A DNA stretch of 58,543 nucleotides from CAWEHU01 sp963808965 (lineage in GTDB: Bacteria > Pseudomonadota > Alphaproteobacteria > Acetobacterales > Acetobacteraceae). The position numbers and the translations under genes were made by a program. Where the stretch lies: positions 1-58,543 of the forward strand of contig CAWEHU010000021.1 of assembly GCA_963808965.1 (NCBI GenBank). The letters run 5' to 3'. The first letter of the stretch is position 1. Each line of letters opens with the position of its first letter. Below, piece after piece: positions 46,697 to 57,300 of the stretch. Under the pieces are notes generated by a model, which worked only from the letters and a program-made list of their open reading frames with translations, was not told where the DNA came from and did no database searches.

Positions 46697-47252
46697 ATGC
46701 CAATTCGCCCCGAGCTGCGCCCGCTATATCCCCAGAACTGGCCCGAGCTGAGCCGTCGCGTGCGGTTCGAGCGCGCGGGAGGCGAGTGCGAACGCTGCCG
46801 ACGCCCGCATGGGATGGAGCTGCGGTGCCTGCCAGACGGGCGCTGGTTCGACCCGCGGGAGGCAACCTGGCGCGACCGGCGGGGCAGGGTGGCTAGGTGG
46901 CCCGATCTGGAGGGAATCTGACCCGCCAGCGCACGAGTCGGATCGTTCTCGCCGCGGCGCACGTGAACCATGACCCGACCCGAAGCGGGCAGCGGAACCT
47001 GCGCAGCCTTTGCCAGCGATGCCATCTGGCACACGACCGGGCGTGGCACTTGTTGCAACGCTGGATCAGCTACCGGCTGCGCTAGCCCGCGGCGACCTGT
47101 TCTTAGGACCTTACCAGCACGGTCCATCAGCAGCCGCCGTTCTCGCCGAAATTTTCGAGCGGATCGCGGCCCGGCTATCCCAGCACCGCGAGACGGAACC
47201 GCGGCATGCGACGAGGCCGGGCGTCGTGGGGCAGGACCTGCTGCCGGTGTGA
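46697..47252 (+). pseudogene. HNH-type nuclease-like protein, frameshifted
   Basis: From ATG 46697: PIRPELRPLYPQNWPELSRR, then the first zinc knuckle GECERCRRPHGMELRCL. After a shift near 46920 comes VLAAAHVNHDPTRSGQRNLR and SLCQRCHLAHDRAWHLL, which supplies the His, Asn and second CxxC of an HNH-like fold. A further shift near 47080 gives ALARGDLFLGPYQHGPSAAA. The family is common on alphaproteobacterial plasmids and prophages; nuclease activity is inferred only. Confidence 0.7.
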
Positions 47253-47267
47253 TGCCGGGCAGAAGGG

Positions 47268-47475
47268 GAGGGGCCGCGAAGCTCACGAACGCGGTCTGTC
47301 CCTTCGATCCCTCGATGGTGCCTAGTAGCCCATCCCTGTCCTGCTCGGTCCCGTCCGCCCTGGTGATCCCGAGGAACTCTGCCGAGAGGATTCCGTCCGC
47401 CTGCTCGCGCGAGGCCCCGTTCTCGGCCTCGATGAGCCGGCCGACCAACGAGGCGAGTTGCGCTTGGATGTCCAT
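47268..47475 (-). pseudogene. NTF2/SnoaL-like protein N-terminal fragment
   Basis: From ATG 47475 the start DIQAQLASLVGRLIEAENGA, SREQADGILSAEFLGITRAD and GTEQDRDGLLGTIEG looks like the first helices and strand of a SnoaL/DUF4440-type protein. After about 65 codons the similarity stops. It is adjacent to a truncated integrase in the same orientation. Confidence 0.45.
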
Positions 47476-47479
47476 TTCG

Positions 47480-47885
47480 ACTCCTCCGGCCTGGAGTTGA
47501 CCGGGTGGTTAGATCGTTTCGCGGATGCCGTGCACCAGGTCGAGCGCTCGAGCCGGGCCGGGGAGACCGGGACGGAGCGGAACACACCGCGGGCCGTTTC
47601 TTCAGCGTCTGGAACACCAGCACGCCGGCGGCGAGGTCGATGCGATCGGCGGTGAGTGCCAAAGCCTCAGAGAGGCGGCAGCCGGCATAGGCCAAGGTCA
47701 TGCAAAGCGTGCGCGCCAGCCGATCGGCGCGCTCCGCTTCGCGGAGGAAAGAATCGCGCTCGCCGGCGGTGACGTATTTGCGCGCGCCGTCGGCGTCATA
47801 GAGCCGCAGGCCCGGGGAGGGGAGGGGCGCCTTGTTGATGCCGGGTCCAGGGCCGGCGCGGCCTGGCGGGAGCGCGAGGGCAGCG
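47480..47885 (-). pseudogene. tyrosine recombinase fragment (start of catalytic domain)
   Basis: The minus strand reads GLRLYDADGARKYVTAGERD, REAERADRLARTLCMTLAYA, GCRLSEALALTADRIDLAAG and VLVFQTLKKR, then after a shift FRSVPVSP. The Arg in GCRLSEAL is the first catalytic residue. The HxxR and Tyr motifs are missing, so it is inactive. It may belong with the N-terminal fragment at 37.4 kb, but the two are not collinear. Confidence 0.7.
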
Positions 47886-48000
47886 CCCTCGCTCTTGCCT
47901 TGATGGAGACGCGTTTGGGCCTGCGGGAAGGGACGGGCTTGGCCGGGGCAACAAGAGCAAGGCGCGGCCCCTGATGCAACGGTCTCGGTGCAAATAACAC

Positions 48001-48420
48001 TTACCACCGGATGGTTACTGGCATCCAGTTTGCCGCCCGGCGCGACAATCTGGTTTCGCGCGTCTCGCCCTCAAAGTTGTGCAGCACGGGAACCGATGTG
48101 AAGCTTTCGCGGCCGCTTAAACAGTTCACATTAACGACCGCGCGCACTCCAGCTGACATCTCTGCGACTGCTGCGATGAAAACTCCACAACGTCGGCAAA
48201 TCAGAAAATCGCAAGTCTTGGTGCCAAAACGATAGTTCTCTACCAGTGACCAGTCATCTGCCCAAACCTCAAAGTGTCCCCCGAGGTCGGCGAGCATGCG
48301 CGGCGAATGACTACGGCAGAATGAGCAAGTGCATGCACGGAGCGCGCTGTCTTCCGGTCGCTTCGAAAGACGAAGACGAACATGTATGTTGCCGCAGTGA
48401 CACCCGCCCGAGTGATCCAT
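48001..48420 (-). CDS. GFA/CENP-V-domain protein
   Basis: A 139-residue protein from ATG 48420 (a longer frame to 48456 exists). The zinc-binding cysteines of the glutathione-dependent formaldehyde-activating (GFA) fold are visible: GGCHCGNI, ACTCSFCRSHSPR and FLICRRCGVFI. Total length fits the family. Despite the name, most members have no proven activity on formaldehyde. It stands alone between integrase and transposase fragments and has no indel. Confidence 0.85.
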   Translation of the reverse strand: MDHSGGCHCGNIHVRLRLSKRPEDSALRACTCSFCRSHSPRMLADLGGHFEVWADDWSLVENYRFGTKTCDFLICRRCGVFIAAVAEMSAGVRAVVNVNCLSGRESFTSVPVLHNFEGETRETRLSRRAANWMPVTIRW

Positions 48421-48499
48421 GCTCCTGAATATCAGTAGTCGCGGATATGGTGTCAACGCTCAGCCTTGTCCGGCTCATCTATTCTTTATTTCTGCTGCT

Positions 48500-48700
48500 G
48501 CGGGCGAGGCAGCCGAGGATCGCTCGCGCGAACTCGGCCTGCCGCTCTACAAGCTCGAGCGCTGGCGTCAGAAGGCGGAAGCGGCGCTGGATTGCGCGTT
48601 GAAGGAGCGCGAGACGGATGCAGTGATCGGTAAGCTTGCCACGGCCATGCAACGGATCGGCGAACTGAGCATGGAAGGCTCTGCGTCCGGACCGTGGTTT
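48500..48700 (+). pseudogene. transposase OrfA-type fragment
   Basis: The frame includes ELGLPLYKLERWRQKAEAAL, DCALKERETDAVIGKLATAM and QRIGELSME, matching the helix-turn-helix/coiled-coil half of IS3-type OrfA proteins. Start and downstream orfB are not recognisable. Confidence 0.55.
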
Positions 48701-49409
48701 GCAGGTCCGCATTCTCCTTGGTCCGACCCTTCGCTCCACTGGCTCCTCGGCGGCTCTCGCCACCTCGTTCACCAGCTTCGTTGCGTTATGGGTCGGTCCA
48801 ACTTCTTCGCTCGTGGGCGGGGAGCATGGCGCGCCGAAAGCACTCCATCGCCGCATGACCGCGGCAATGGCCTAACTCGCGATCATCGCTTCGACCTCAG
48901 CAGCCGGTTTGCCAGGGCACGACGCGTTCCGCTGCCAGTTCTGGCGACTGGACCCCCTTTGGGCGGGCGCTCGCGACCATATGCGGCAGCGATGGCCGGT
49001 GCTCAGCATTGCCGCGCGGCCGTCACTACGAACTCCAGCACAGCGGGGGCCAAGGGCGAGCGCCAAACTAGCTGCATGGCTTCGGGCCACAGGCGCCCGG
49101 AGCGCATCTGGGCCGCGTCCGCGACCGCTGGAGCGATGTCCTGATCGCTCCTGTCGCAAGCGAGTTTACAACTCGGGACGCGGGCAGGACTGCATCGGCT
49201 TAACCGCAAGTCATCCGTCGCTCCAGCCACTTCGGGCAGGCTATACTCTGCGCGAGGGATCGGCCTTGAAAAGACGACGCGGCCGAAAATCCCACGATCC
49301 CGGCTGTCAATAACACTCCGGCTCAAACGCGCTCACCCACGCTCGCGCCTGATCCTTCCCTCGCTCCCAGCGAATACAGCCTGGGCCACAGAGCCGAGAG
49401 GACTAAGTC
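48701..49409. other. stretch upstream of the OsmC operon
   Basis: No gene is recognised in this 700-bp region; open frames are GC-driven. The promoter of the OsmC-MFS operon is expected in its last 200 bp. Confidence 0.4.
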
Positions 49410-50000
49410 ATGGATGCCGAGACCATCGAAAGGCGCGCACGCAAGGCACCGCCTCCGCCGCGCAACGGCGTGGACACGCTCAAGCTGTTTGCCACGATCA
49501 ACGTCGTCGCTAGCCAGCCAGAGCTCGCGAGTTTCCAGTTTCGTGCACAGAGCCGCTGGATCAAAGGAACGCATAGTCAAAGCACCATGACGGGCTTTTA
49601 CGGTGCCGGCGCCGAGCTGAATCACGTCAACACCTTCAAGGCAGATGCCGACCATCCGGGGGTGCTCTGCGGCGAAGACAACGCACCTACCCCGATCGAA
49701 TATGTGCTGCATGCCCTAGCATCCTGCCTGACCGCGGGTATCGCGAACATCGCCGCTGCGCGTGGCGTCTCGCTCTACTCGGTCACCTCGACGGTCGAAG
49801 GCAACATGGACATGCAGGGAATCCTCGGCATTTCGGACAAGGTCCGCAACGGCTTCAACTCCGTCCGGATCAGCTTCCAGCTCGAGGGTGACGCGCCAGA
49901 AGCAAAGCTGCGCGAGATCGTCGCGCAGTCTCAAGCCCGTTCCGCCGTGTTCGACATCCTCACTAACGGCGTCCCGGTCGACATCACCGTCAACGCCTAA
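49410..50000 (+). CDS. OsmC-family protein
   Basis: A 196-residue cytosolic protein from ATG 49410, with AGAGGAC upstream. OsmC/Ohr proteins reduce organic hydroperoxides by paired cysteines. Here Cys occurs in HPGVLCGEDNAPTPIEYVL and in LHALASCLTAGIANIAAARG, the second being the usual OsmC site. SVTSTVEGNMDMQGILGISD and the C-terminal FDILTNGVPVDITVN fit the fold. The role of the first Cys as partner is uncertain, so it may be a non-peroxidase OsmC-like protein. It is the first of five same-direction genes. No indel. Confidence 0.9.
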   Translation: MDAETIERRARKAPPPPRNGVDTLKLFATINVVASQPELASFQFRAQSRWIKGTHSQSTMTGFYGAGAELNHVNTFKADADHPGVLCGEDNAPTPIEYVLHALASCLTAGIANIAAARGVSLYSVTSTVEGNMDMQGILGISDKVRNGFNSVRISFQLEGDAPEAKLREIVAQSQARSAVFDILTNGVPVDITVNA

Positions 50001-50087
50001 TCCCGCAGAAATCTATCGGCAACTCTCGCTCGCATGCTCCGCGGGAGCCGGGGTAAGTCGCCGACGGACGCGGCCGAGGAGGCTACA

Positions 50088-51326
50088 ATGAGGCGCGTTC
50101 AGGCAATTGTAATCGGCGCGGGGCAGGCCGGACTGGCGATGAGCCACTGCCTTGGCCGACTTGGCATTGACCATGTCGTGCTGGAGCGGGGCCGCGTTGC
50201 AGAGCGCTGGCGCAGCGAGCGCTGGGACTCCCTCCGCCTGTTGACGCCCAATTGGATGAGCAGACTGCCTGACTGGTCTTATCAAGGCCCCGACGCCGAT
50301 GGCTACATGGCGATGCCGGAGCTCATCCGCTATCTCGAAGACTATGCCCGGTTTTCCGGCGCGCCGATCGAAACGGGCGTTGCGGTGCGATCCGTGCTTC
50401 GCATCGCTAACCGCTATCAGGTCGATACCAGTCGCGGGAGATGGGAAGCACGCGCCGTGGTCATCGCGACCGGCCATTGCGACCGGCCGCTTATTCCTGG
50501 CATGGCGCGGGCTCTTGCGCCGGACATTCATCAGCTCACGCCCTCGGACTACCGCAACCCCGCATTGATCTCCGATTGCGGCGTGCTTGTCGTCGGCGCA
50601 TCCGCTTCCGGCGTGCAATTGGCGGAGGAGCTGCGCCGGGCCGGACATGCGGTGACCATTTCGGTCGGACGCCACACGCGACTGCCCCGCCTCTACCGGG
50701 GCAAAGACATCATGTGGTGGATGGACCGGATCGGCCTCCTCGATCAGGAAGCCGCTCGGGTGCGGGATCTGCAAAGCGCGCGCGGTCAGCCCTCTCTTCA
50801 GCTCGTCGGTCATCCCGAGCGGCGCAGCATCGACCTCGGCGTGCTGCGGGATGGAGGCGTGCGGGTCGTGGGCCGCACGGTCGGCATCGAACGGAACGTT
50901 GTGCATCTTCAGGACGATCTCGCCACCTCGACCACGGCGTCTCAGAACACGCTCGAGCGCCTGCTGAAGCTAATCGATGCGCATCCCACAGCGACCGGCC
51001 TGCCCCCGGAGCAGGAGCCCCTTCGTGCGATCCAACTTCCGCCTTCGCCCGCGTCGCTAGATCTCAAGGCCGAGAACATCCGCACGGTGCTGTGGGCAAC
51101 CGGTTTTAGGCGGAACTACTCATGGCTGACGGTTCCTGTTCTCGATGCGGCGGGCGAAATTATCCATCGCGGCGGCATCACGCCGGCGCCGGGCCTCTAC
51201 GTCCTCGGCCTGCGCTTCATGCGGCGACGCAAATCCAGCTTCATCGATGGCGTGGGTGGCGATGCGGAAGCTTTGGCCGAGCGCATTGCCGATCAACTGA
51301 GCGGATCCACCCGCCAAGCAGCTTAG
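50088..51326 (+). CDS. flavin-containing monooxygenase-like protein (CzcO type)
   Basis: A 412-residue FAD/NAD(P)-dependent oxidoreductase from ATG 50088, with GAGGAGG upstream. FAD-binding GxGxxG: AIVIGAGQAGLAMSHCLGRL. Second Rossmann motif for NADPH: VLVVGASASGVQLAEELRRA. ATG-type motif: VVIATGHCDRP, with a later VLWATGFRRNYSWL. No clear Baeyer-Villiger fingerprint was seen, so N- or S-oxygenation or hydroxylation is as likely. The C-terminal VLGLRFMRRRKSSFIDGVGG is a conserved family end. It follows the OsmC gene by 87 bp and precedes another FAD enzyme by 15 bp. Confidence 0.9.
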   Translation: MRRVQAIVIGAGQAGLAMSHCLGRLGIDHVVLERGRVAERWRSERWDSLRLLTPNWMSRLPDWSYQGPDADGYMAMPELIRYLEDYARFSGAPIETGVAVRSVLRIANRYQVDTSRGRWEARAVVIATGHCDRPLIPGMARALAPDIHQLTPSDYRNPALISDCGVLVVGASASGVQLAEELRRAGHAVTISVGRHTRLPRLYRGKDIMWWMDRIGLLDQEAARVRDLQSARGQPSLQLVGHPERRSIDLGVLRDGGVRVVGRTVGIERNVVHLQDDLATSTTASQNTLERLLKLIDAHPTATGLPPEQEPLRAIQLPPSPASLDLKAENIRTVLWATGFRRNYSWLTVPVLDAAGEIIHRGGITPAPGLYVLGLRFMRRRKSSFIDGVGGDAEALAERIADQLSGSTRQAA

Positions 51327-51341
51327 CAGGGAGAAGAAGAG

Positions 51342-52572
51342 ATGCACCGGCAGGAAAAAGTCGATGTGCTGGTCGTGGGCGCCCGTTGCGCCGGCGCCGC
51401 TGTGGCGATGCTCACTGCGCGCCGCGGTTTGAAGGTACTGGCCATCGATCGCGGTAGCTACGGTTCCGACATGCTTTCCACCCATGCGCTGATGCGCGGT
51501 GCAGTGATGCAGCTCACCCGTTGGGGTGTGCTGTCTCGCATCGTGGAGCTGGGCACCCCCGCGGTGCGTGCGACCTCCTTTTATTATGGAGAGGAGGCGG
51601 TCGAGGTGGGCGTTCAGCCGAGCCTTGGCGTCGACGCGCTTTATGCCCCACGCCGGACGGTTCTGGACAGCACACTGGTCGACGCCGCCCAGGAAGCAGG
51701 GGCCGACATCCGGCACGGCCACACGCTCACCGAACTCGTCCGCGGTTCAGACGGCCGCGTTTCCGGGGCCGTTATCTGCAACTCGGAGGGTGGGCGTCTC
51801 GAGATCGAGGCTGGCCTCGTGATCGGCGCCGATGGCGTCGCCTCCGCGGTTGCCCGGCTGGTTGAAGCGCCGTTCTCGCGAGCTGCGCAGCACGCGAGCG
51901 CCGTGATTTACGGGCATTGGTCCGGGCTCTGCGCCTCCGGCTACCATTGGTACCTACCGGCCCGGTGCAAGCGCGGGCGTGATTCCAACCAATGCCGGGA
52001 TGCATTGTGTATTTGTGGCTGTGCCTCCCGCCCGCTACCGGGACGAGATTCGGCACGACCTCACTGCTGGCTACCGCCGGGTTCTCGCGGAGGTTTCGCC
52101 GGATCTTGCGGCTGCCATCGGGGATTCGCAGCTCGAAAGCCGGCTCTGGGTATTCGCCGGTCGCAAGGGCTTCTTGCGCCAGCCGGTCGGGCCTGGCTGG
52201 GCGCTCGTGGGCGACGCGGGGTACTTCAAGGACCCGCTCACCGCGCATGGCATCACTGACGCGATGCGCGATGCGGAGCTCGTCGCCAACGCCGCCATAG
52301 ATGGGTCTGAAGCTGCGTTCGCGGACTACGCGGCGGTGCGTGACGATCTATCCCTACCGCTGTTCGAAGCGACCGAGGCCATCGCGTCCTTCGCGTGGGA
52401 CCTCGACGACATCAAAGTTCTGCACCGGCGACTGAATAAGGCGATGAAGCGTGAAGTGGAGCATCTCGCCGGGCTGGATGCGGCATCCGGGGCGGATGCT
52501 CGGTTGTCGCAACACGGATGCTTGTCGGACGCAATCCCCGCTCGCGCCATTGCGCCCGCCTTGGCCGGATAA
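51342..52572 (+). pseudogene. FAD-dependent oxidoreductase (aromatic hydroxylase / geranylgeranyl reductase-like), one frameshift
   Basis: The gene begins at ATG 51342. The FAD motif is VDVLVVGARCAGAAVAMLTA, followed by LKVLAIDRGSYGSDMLSTHA and VIGADGVASAVARLVEAPFS. A single inserted C near 51973 moves the frame to GVIPTNAGMHCVFVAVPPAR and then GPGWALVGDAGYFKDPLTAH, the conserved FAD-ribityl GD motif of para-hydroxybenzoate-hydroxylase-like enzymes. Total about 410 codons. It is 15 bp after the first monooxygenase gene, so the two flavoenzymes are expected to act in one pathway. Confidence 0.87.
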
Positions 52573-52663
52573 GCCTGTCAACACGCCAGCAACGGAGAAG
52601 CAAGTCATAACTCAGCTAACGAGCCACGCGAATATATGGGAGAAGACCATTAAGGGCAAACCC

Positions 52664-53059
52664 GTGGCGGGGCGCTCCGTCGAACGCCGGCGGCGGACGA
52701 ACATGGGCGATGTAGAGATGTTTTCGCGGATGACGGGTGACATGAACCCGCTGCACTACGACGAGGAACTCGCCGCGCGGTCGCCCTTCAAGGGCCTGAT
52801 CGTGCAAGGGGGCGTTACCTCCGGCCTGTTGAACGCCATTGTTGCCGAAGATCTCCCGGGGCCAGGCACAGTGTTCCTGAGCGTGGAATGGCGCTTCCTG
52901 AAGGCCGTTGCGGTCGGCGAAGAAATCATCGGTCGCGTCGAGATAACCACCGTCCGGGACGATAAGCCCATTTGCACGATGAACACGACGGTCCGTAATG
53001 CACAAGGCGATGTGTGCTTGTCCGGCACGGCGGTGACCTACACCGTGCCTCTGAAGTAG
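52664..53059 (+). CDS. MaoC-like (R)-hydratase
   Basis: A hot-dog-fold enzyme that hydrates trans-2-enoyl thioesters. The hydratase-2 signature is present: EMFSRMTGDMNPLHYDEELA with catalytic Asp and His, then FKGLIVQGGVTSGLLNAIVA and SVEWRFLKAVAVGEEIIG. The start is uncertain: the conserved region begins around KGKPVAGRSVERRRRT at 52650, no ATG is in frame, and GTG 52664 is the closest usable codon; a damaged start is possible. It lies between the FAD enzyme and the MFS gene and suggests that a CoA-bound or thioester-bound substrate is handled. Confidence 0.8.
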   Translation: MAGRSVERRRRTNMGDVEMFSRMTGDMNPLHYDEELAARSPFKGLIVQGGVTSGLLNAIVAEDLPGPGTVFLSVEWRFLKAVAVGEEIIGRVEITTVRDDKPICTMNTTVRNAQGDVCLSGTAVTYTVPLK

Positions 53060-53165
53060 CAGCCGCAGCATATGTGGCGGAGTTTTCCACCTTCGCGCAC
53101 ACGCCGGCTCACATGCCGCTGAACCATGGTCACGGTGATGCCCCCGCCCCGTAAGGAGAAAACGC

Positions 53166-54380
53166 ATGCACCGCATTCCGCAATCAAGGGCTAGCCCGTG
53201 CCGCTCCATCGGGGCCGGTCGCAGCATCTGGCTGCTGTTTGGCTGTCAGGCGTTGCTGAATGCTGTTTCCATCGGCCAGGTCGCCATGGCTGTGCTGATC
53301 GGCCATTCCCTCGCGACCGACAAGACATGGGCAACGCTACCGACCGCGATTCAGATGGCCGCGACCATGATGGCCTCCGTGCCCGCTTGCCTGATCTTCG
53401 CGCGATTCGGCCGGAGCGCAGGATTTCTGCTCGGCGCGGCCGGATCACTGGCGGGCTGCTTGCTGTTTGCTGCAGGCGTTTGGCGAGCAGATTTCGCGCT
53501 CTACTGTCTCGGCGCGGTGCCGACGGGACTCGGCTTCGGCATCGCGCAGCACCTCCGTTTTGCCGCTGCCGAAGCCGCCCATCCCTCGCAGCGCGCTCGC
53601 GCCGTTGCGCTGGTCATGGCCGGCGGCGTCCTGGCCGCGATCATGGGGCCCGAGATCGTCAAGCATACCCAGCACCTGTTCGGGCCGGCGCTGTTCCTAG
53701 GCTCTTATCTGGGCTTGGCCATGTTGCCGATCATCGCCGCTGCGCTGCTGCTCTTCGCCGACCTGCCGCCCGACTCGCAGCGAACCGCCGCACGCACACC
53801 GATGCGCGCGATCGTAACGCGCCCGGACTTCATCATCGCCGCTGCGACGGGCGTGGCCGCGTATGGCAGCATGAACCTCGTCATGACCAGCACGTCCGTG
53901 CAGATGATGCTGTGCGGCTTCGGTACGGGCGACAGCACCGATGTGATCCGGGCGCATGCGATCGCTATGTATGCGCCGAGCTTCCTCACCGGCCGGCTGA
54001 TCGGCCGCTACGGCCCGCACCGTGTCGTCTATGCCGGCGGATCGCTGAACCTCGTTTGCGCAGCGGTTTCCCTCAGCGGCAGCACCTTGTTCTCCTTCAC
54101 GGCAGGCCTTGTGTTGCTCGGTCTCGGTTGGAACCTGATGTTTACCGGCGCCACCGCGCTGCTCGCGCGCGCCCACAACCCAGACGAGCGTCTGCAGACG
54201 CAGGCAGCCAACGATCTGCTCGTGTTTGGGTCGGCTGCGTGCGCAGCGCTGGGCTCCGGGGCCTTGCACAGTGCTGCGGGATGGGTCGCCCTCAACCTCG
54301 CAATCGTGCCATTGGTGCTGCTTGGGATCGGGCCGGTGTTGTGGCAGCGCGCCGGCCGTGCCCAGGTGGCGGTGGCTTGA
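53166..54380 (+). CDS. MFS transporter
   Basis: A 404-residue inner-membrane transporter from ATG 53166, with AAGGAG upstream. About twelve hydrophobic helices are visible, such as WLLFGCQALLNAVSIGQVAM, LLGAAGSLAGCLLFAAGVW, GLAMLPIIAAALLLFADLP and LVLLGLGWNLMFTGATALLA. LTGRLIGRYGPHRVVYAGGS matches the motif between helices of the second half. A family of this type usually exports drugs or small metabolites. Last gene of the OsmC operon and only 10 bp from the convergent regulator gene. No indel. Confidence 0.85.
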   Translation: MHRIPQSRASPCRSIGAGRSIWLLFGCQALLNAVSIGQVAMAVLIGHSLATDKTWATLPTAIQMAATMMASVPACLIFARFGRSAGFLLGAAGSLAGCLLFAAGVWRADFALYCLGAVPTGLGFGIAQHLRFAAAEAAHPSQRARAVALVMAGGVLAAIMGPEIVKHTQHLFGPALFLGSYLGLAMLPIIAAALLLFADLPPDSQRTAARTPMRAIVTRPDFIIAAATGVAAYGSMNLVMTSTSVQMMLCGFGTGDSTDVIRAHAIAMYAPSFLTGRLIGRYGPHRVVYAGGSLNLVCAAVSLSGSTLFSFTAGLVLLGLGWNLMFTGATALLARAHNPDERLQTQAANDLLVFGSAACAALGSGALHSAAGWVALNLAIVPLVLLGIGPVLWQRAGRAQVAVA

Positions 54381-54390
54381 GCAAATGACG

Positions 54391-57300
54391 TTATGTTGTC
54401 CGGATGGTGCGATCGGCGGCCCACGGCGCAGCACCTTCCAGCGCGAGAAGGCGTCGCGCGTCGGCGAGATCGGCGGTGGCTTGTCCCTCCGTAAATCTGG
54501 CGTACAGCACAGACAACTTGCGCCGGTCCGATCCCGCCGCACGCCCGTCCAGCGGCAGCAGTCGCGCGAGGCTTGTTGAAGCGCGCAGTTTCGGTAATCG
54601 CGCACCTTGCTCGTGAGCAGCCGTGATCGCCTCGCGCAGCAATCTTTCTGCCATCCCAGGATCGTTCGAGGGTTCGCGCAAAAGCAGCTCGGCTTTCAAG
54701 CGAAGCAGTTCGGAGATTCGGAATCGTGCGCCATTGCCAGCGGCGATCTCAAGCGCCCGATCCAGCTCGGCCAGCCCGCCCGCGAGGTCGCCAGCCGCGG
54801 CGAGCGCTTCACCGAGCAGTGCGATGAAATATGGCAAGCCCATCTCTGCGCCCGTGGCGCTGGTGGATGCGAGGCCCTCGCGCATCTTGGCGATGCCCGG
54901 GCCGAAACGCCCTTGCGCCGCCATCGCCCAGCCGAGCTGGAAGGCGCCTTGCGACAGCACCAAGGGCAACCCGTAGCGCTCACACACGGCGATTTCCCGC
55001 TCCGCCCAGATCTGTGCCTGCTCGGGCTCGCGCCTGAACAGGTGAACGTAGCTCATTCCCCATTGCGCCACCGCGAGAGTCAGCGGGTGCCCCAATTCTT
55101 CGGCCAACAGCAGCGCCGAACGACAACGCTGCAGCGCTTGGTCGGCGAGGCCACGCTGCCAGAGGACCAGCCCTGAGAAGCAGCGGCAACACACGCCAGG
55201 ATCGTGACCCGAGTAAAGATAGGTCAGTCCGTGATGGCAGTGCTGGTCGTAAAGCGTGATACCCCGGTCGGAATGGTGCTCAGCGTTCGCGTAGTCACCC
55301 ATGAAGAAGCTGTTGCTCCAGAACAGGTGATGCGTTTCGATCTCGAAGCCCGCATCGCCGCTCCTTCCCGCGATTGCCGTGCAGCGCCCTCCGATCTCGC
55401 GCGCGGTGCGCAGCTCGCCGCGGATCATGTGAAACTGGCCCTGGCCGCGCAAAACCGTGAACAGCTCACGCTCGTCGCCAAGACGTTCGCAGAGCACAAG
55501 AGCGCGCGCATAGGCCTGAGCGACTTCGGGCGCCGCCCAGCCCTTGGCTGCCATCATCGCTATGCCGATTGCCTTTTGGCATGCGAGCTCCAGCCGTAGC
55601 TTGTGCTCCGACTCTGGCAACCGGGCGACAGCCTCAAGACCGCGGCGCAAGAATTCGGCTGCCTGCAGATGCGCCGAGCGTCGGATCGCCTTGTCGGCCG
55701 CGCGCAACAGGAATTGTGCGGCCCGTTCCCATACGCCGCCCGCCAACGCGTGATGCGCCAAGCGCTCCACTTGTTCGTCTAGCCGGTCGCGATACAGCGT
55801 CTCGATCGCATCGACGAGCTCCATGTGCAACGCCCGGCGCCGCTCATGGAGGACGCCGCTGTAGGCGACCTCGTGGGTCAACGCGTGCTTGAACGTGAAT
55901 TCCTGCTCAGGTGGCAGGCGCGTCTCGAACAAGAACTCCGCTGATTGCAGCTGGGCCAGGGTGTCGTTCAGCGCATCCTCTGCAAAAGGCGCGATGTGCC
56001 GGAGCAACAGCAGGGGAACGTCCCGGCCAACAACGGCACCAATCTGCAGCAGGGTCTTGGCAAGCAGCGGCAGGCGGTCGATGCGGGCGGCGATGACCGC
56101 CTGAACCGTCGAAGGCAGCGTTGCTAGCCCGGCAGGCCGTGCCAGCCGGTACGTCCCCGGCTGGCCCACAAGCGCCCCGTTGTCGACGAGCGCCCGGACC
56201 ACCTCCTCAAGAAATAGCGGTGTCCCTTCGGCGCGGTCCGCAAGCGTGCGACGGATCTCTCTCACCCCCGGGTCGTCGCCGAGCAGCGAGCGTAGGAACT
56301 CTTCCGCTGTTTCCGTCGGGAGCGGATCGAGCCGGACCGGCGAGAAAAAGCTCTTCCGCGCCCAGTCGGGGCGATGGTGTCCCGGACGGTGAGTCACAAG
56401 CAGCAGCACAGGGGCCGCGCCGATCCCCTCGATCAGCGCATCGAGCATTGCGAGGCTTTGTTCATCGGCCCAATGCAGATCTTCGAACAACACGGCCAAG
56501 GGCTGGCGCCGACTTTCGCGCAGCAACGCGGCGCGGACTGCCTCGATCATCTGCCGCCGTCGGCCCCCCGGACCCGTAGCGCGCCAGCCTTCATCCTCGA
56601 CCGGCAGGTCGAGCAGAGAAAACAGCACCGGTCGATGATCGCGCAGCTCCGGATATTGGTGCTCTAGTTTCAGCCGGGCTTTTCGCTCGATGTCCGGCGG
56701 CGCGTCGCGCTCCCCCACGTCAAGCCAAGCGCGCAGCAAGGTGCTGATCGGCAAATAAGGGGCGCCGCTGTCATGCGCGCCAGCGCCTGTCTCCAGCACC
56801 GTCCAGTTAGCCGGCAGTTCGGCCCGGAGGAACTCGTGCGCCAGCCTTGATTTGCCCATGCCCGGCTCGCCGACGATGGTCACGACCTCTCCGCGGCCCG
56901 TCGTTGCGCGTCTAAGGGCGCGACGAAGCTGCTCGATCTCGGCATCTCGTCCGATCAGCGGCGTGAGGTGCCGCGCGGCCCTCGCCTCCCAGCGCGAGCG
57001 CGGTCCCGCCCGGCCGTGAAGCGGCAGAAGCTCGATCGCCTCGCGGCCCGCGAGCCGTGCGGTACGCGGCATGCCTACTTCGATAAATCCCTCCGCCCGC
57101 CGCGCAGTCTCGGCCGAGAGGAGGATTTCGCCGGCCCCGGCTTCGGTCGCAATACAAATCGTGGCCAATACAACCGGACCGACCGCCTCGACCCCGGCCT
57201 GGGCTGGCCGGACCAAAACCTCGCCCGAGTGCAGCCCAACCCCGAGGTCGACTTCGCCACTGGACAGGGCGCGGACCTGCTCGCGCATGCCGAGGGCGGC

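Noticed and set aside
46117..47475. 452-codon minus-strand frame
   Set aside because: Only its first about 65 codons look like a protein; the rest overlaps the HNH gene on the other strand and has shadow composition.
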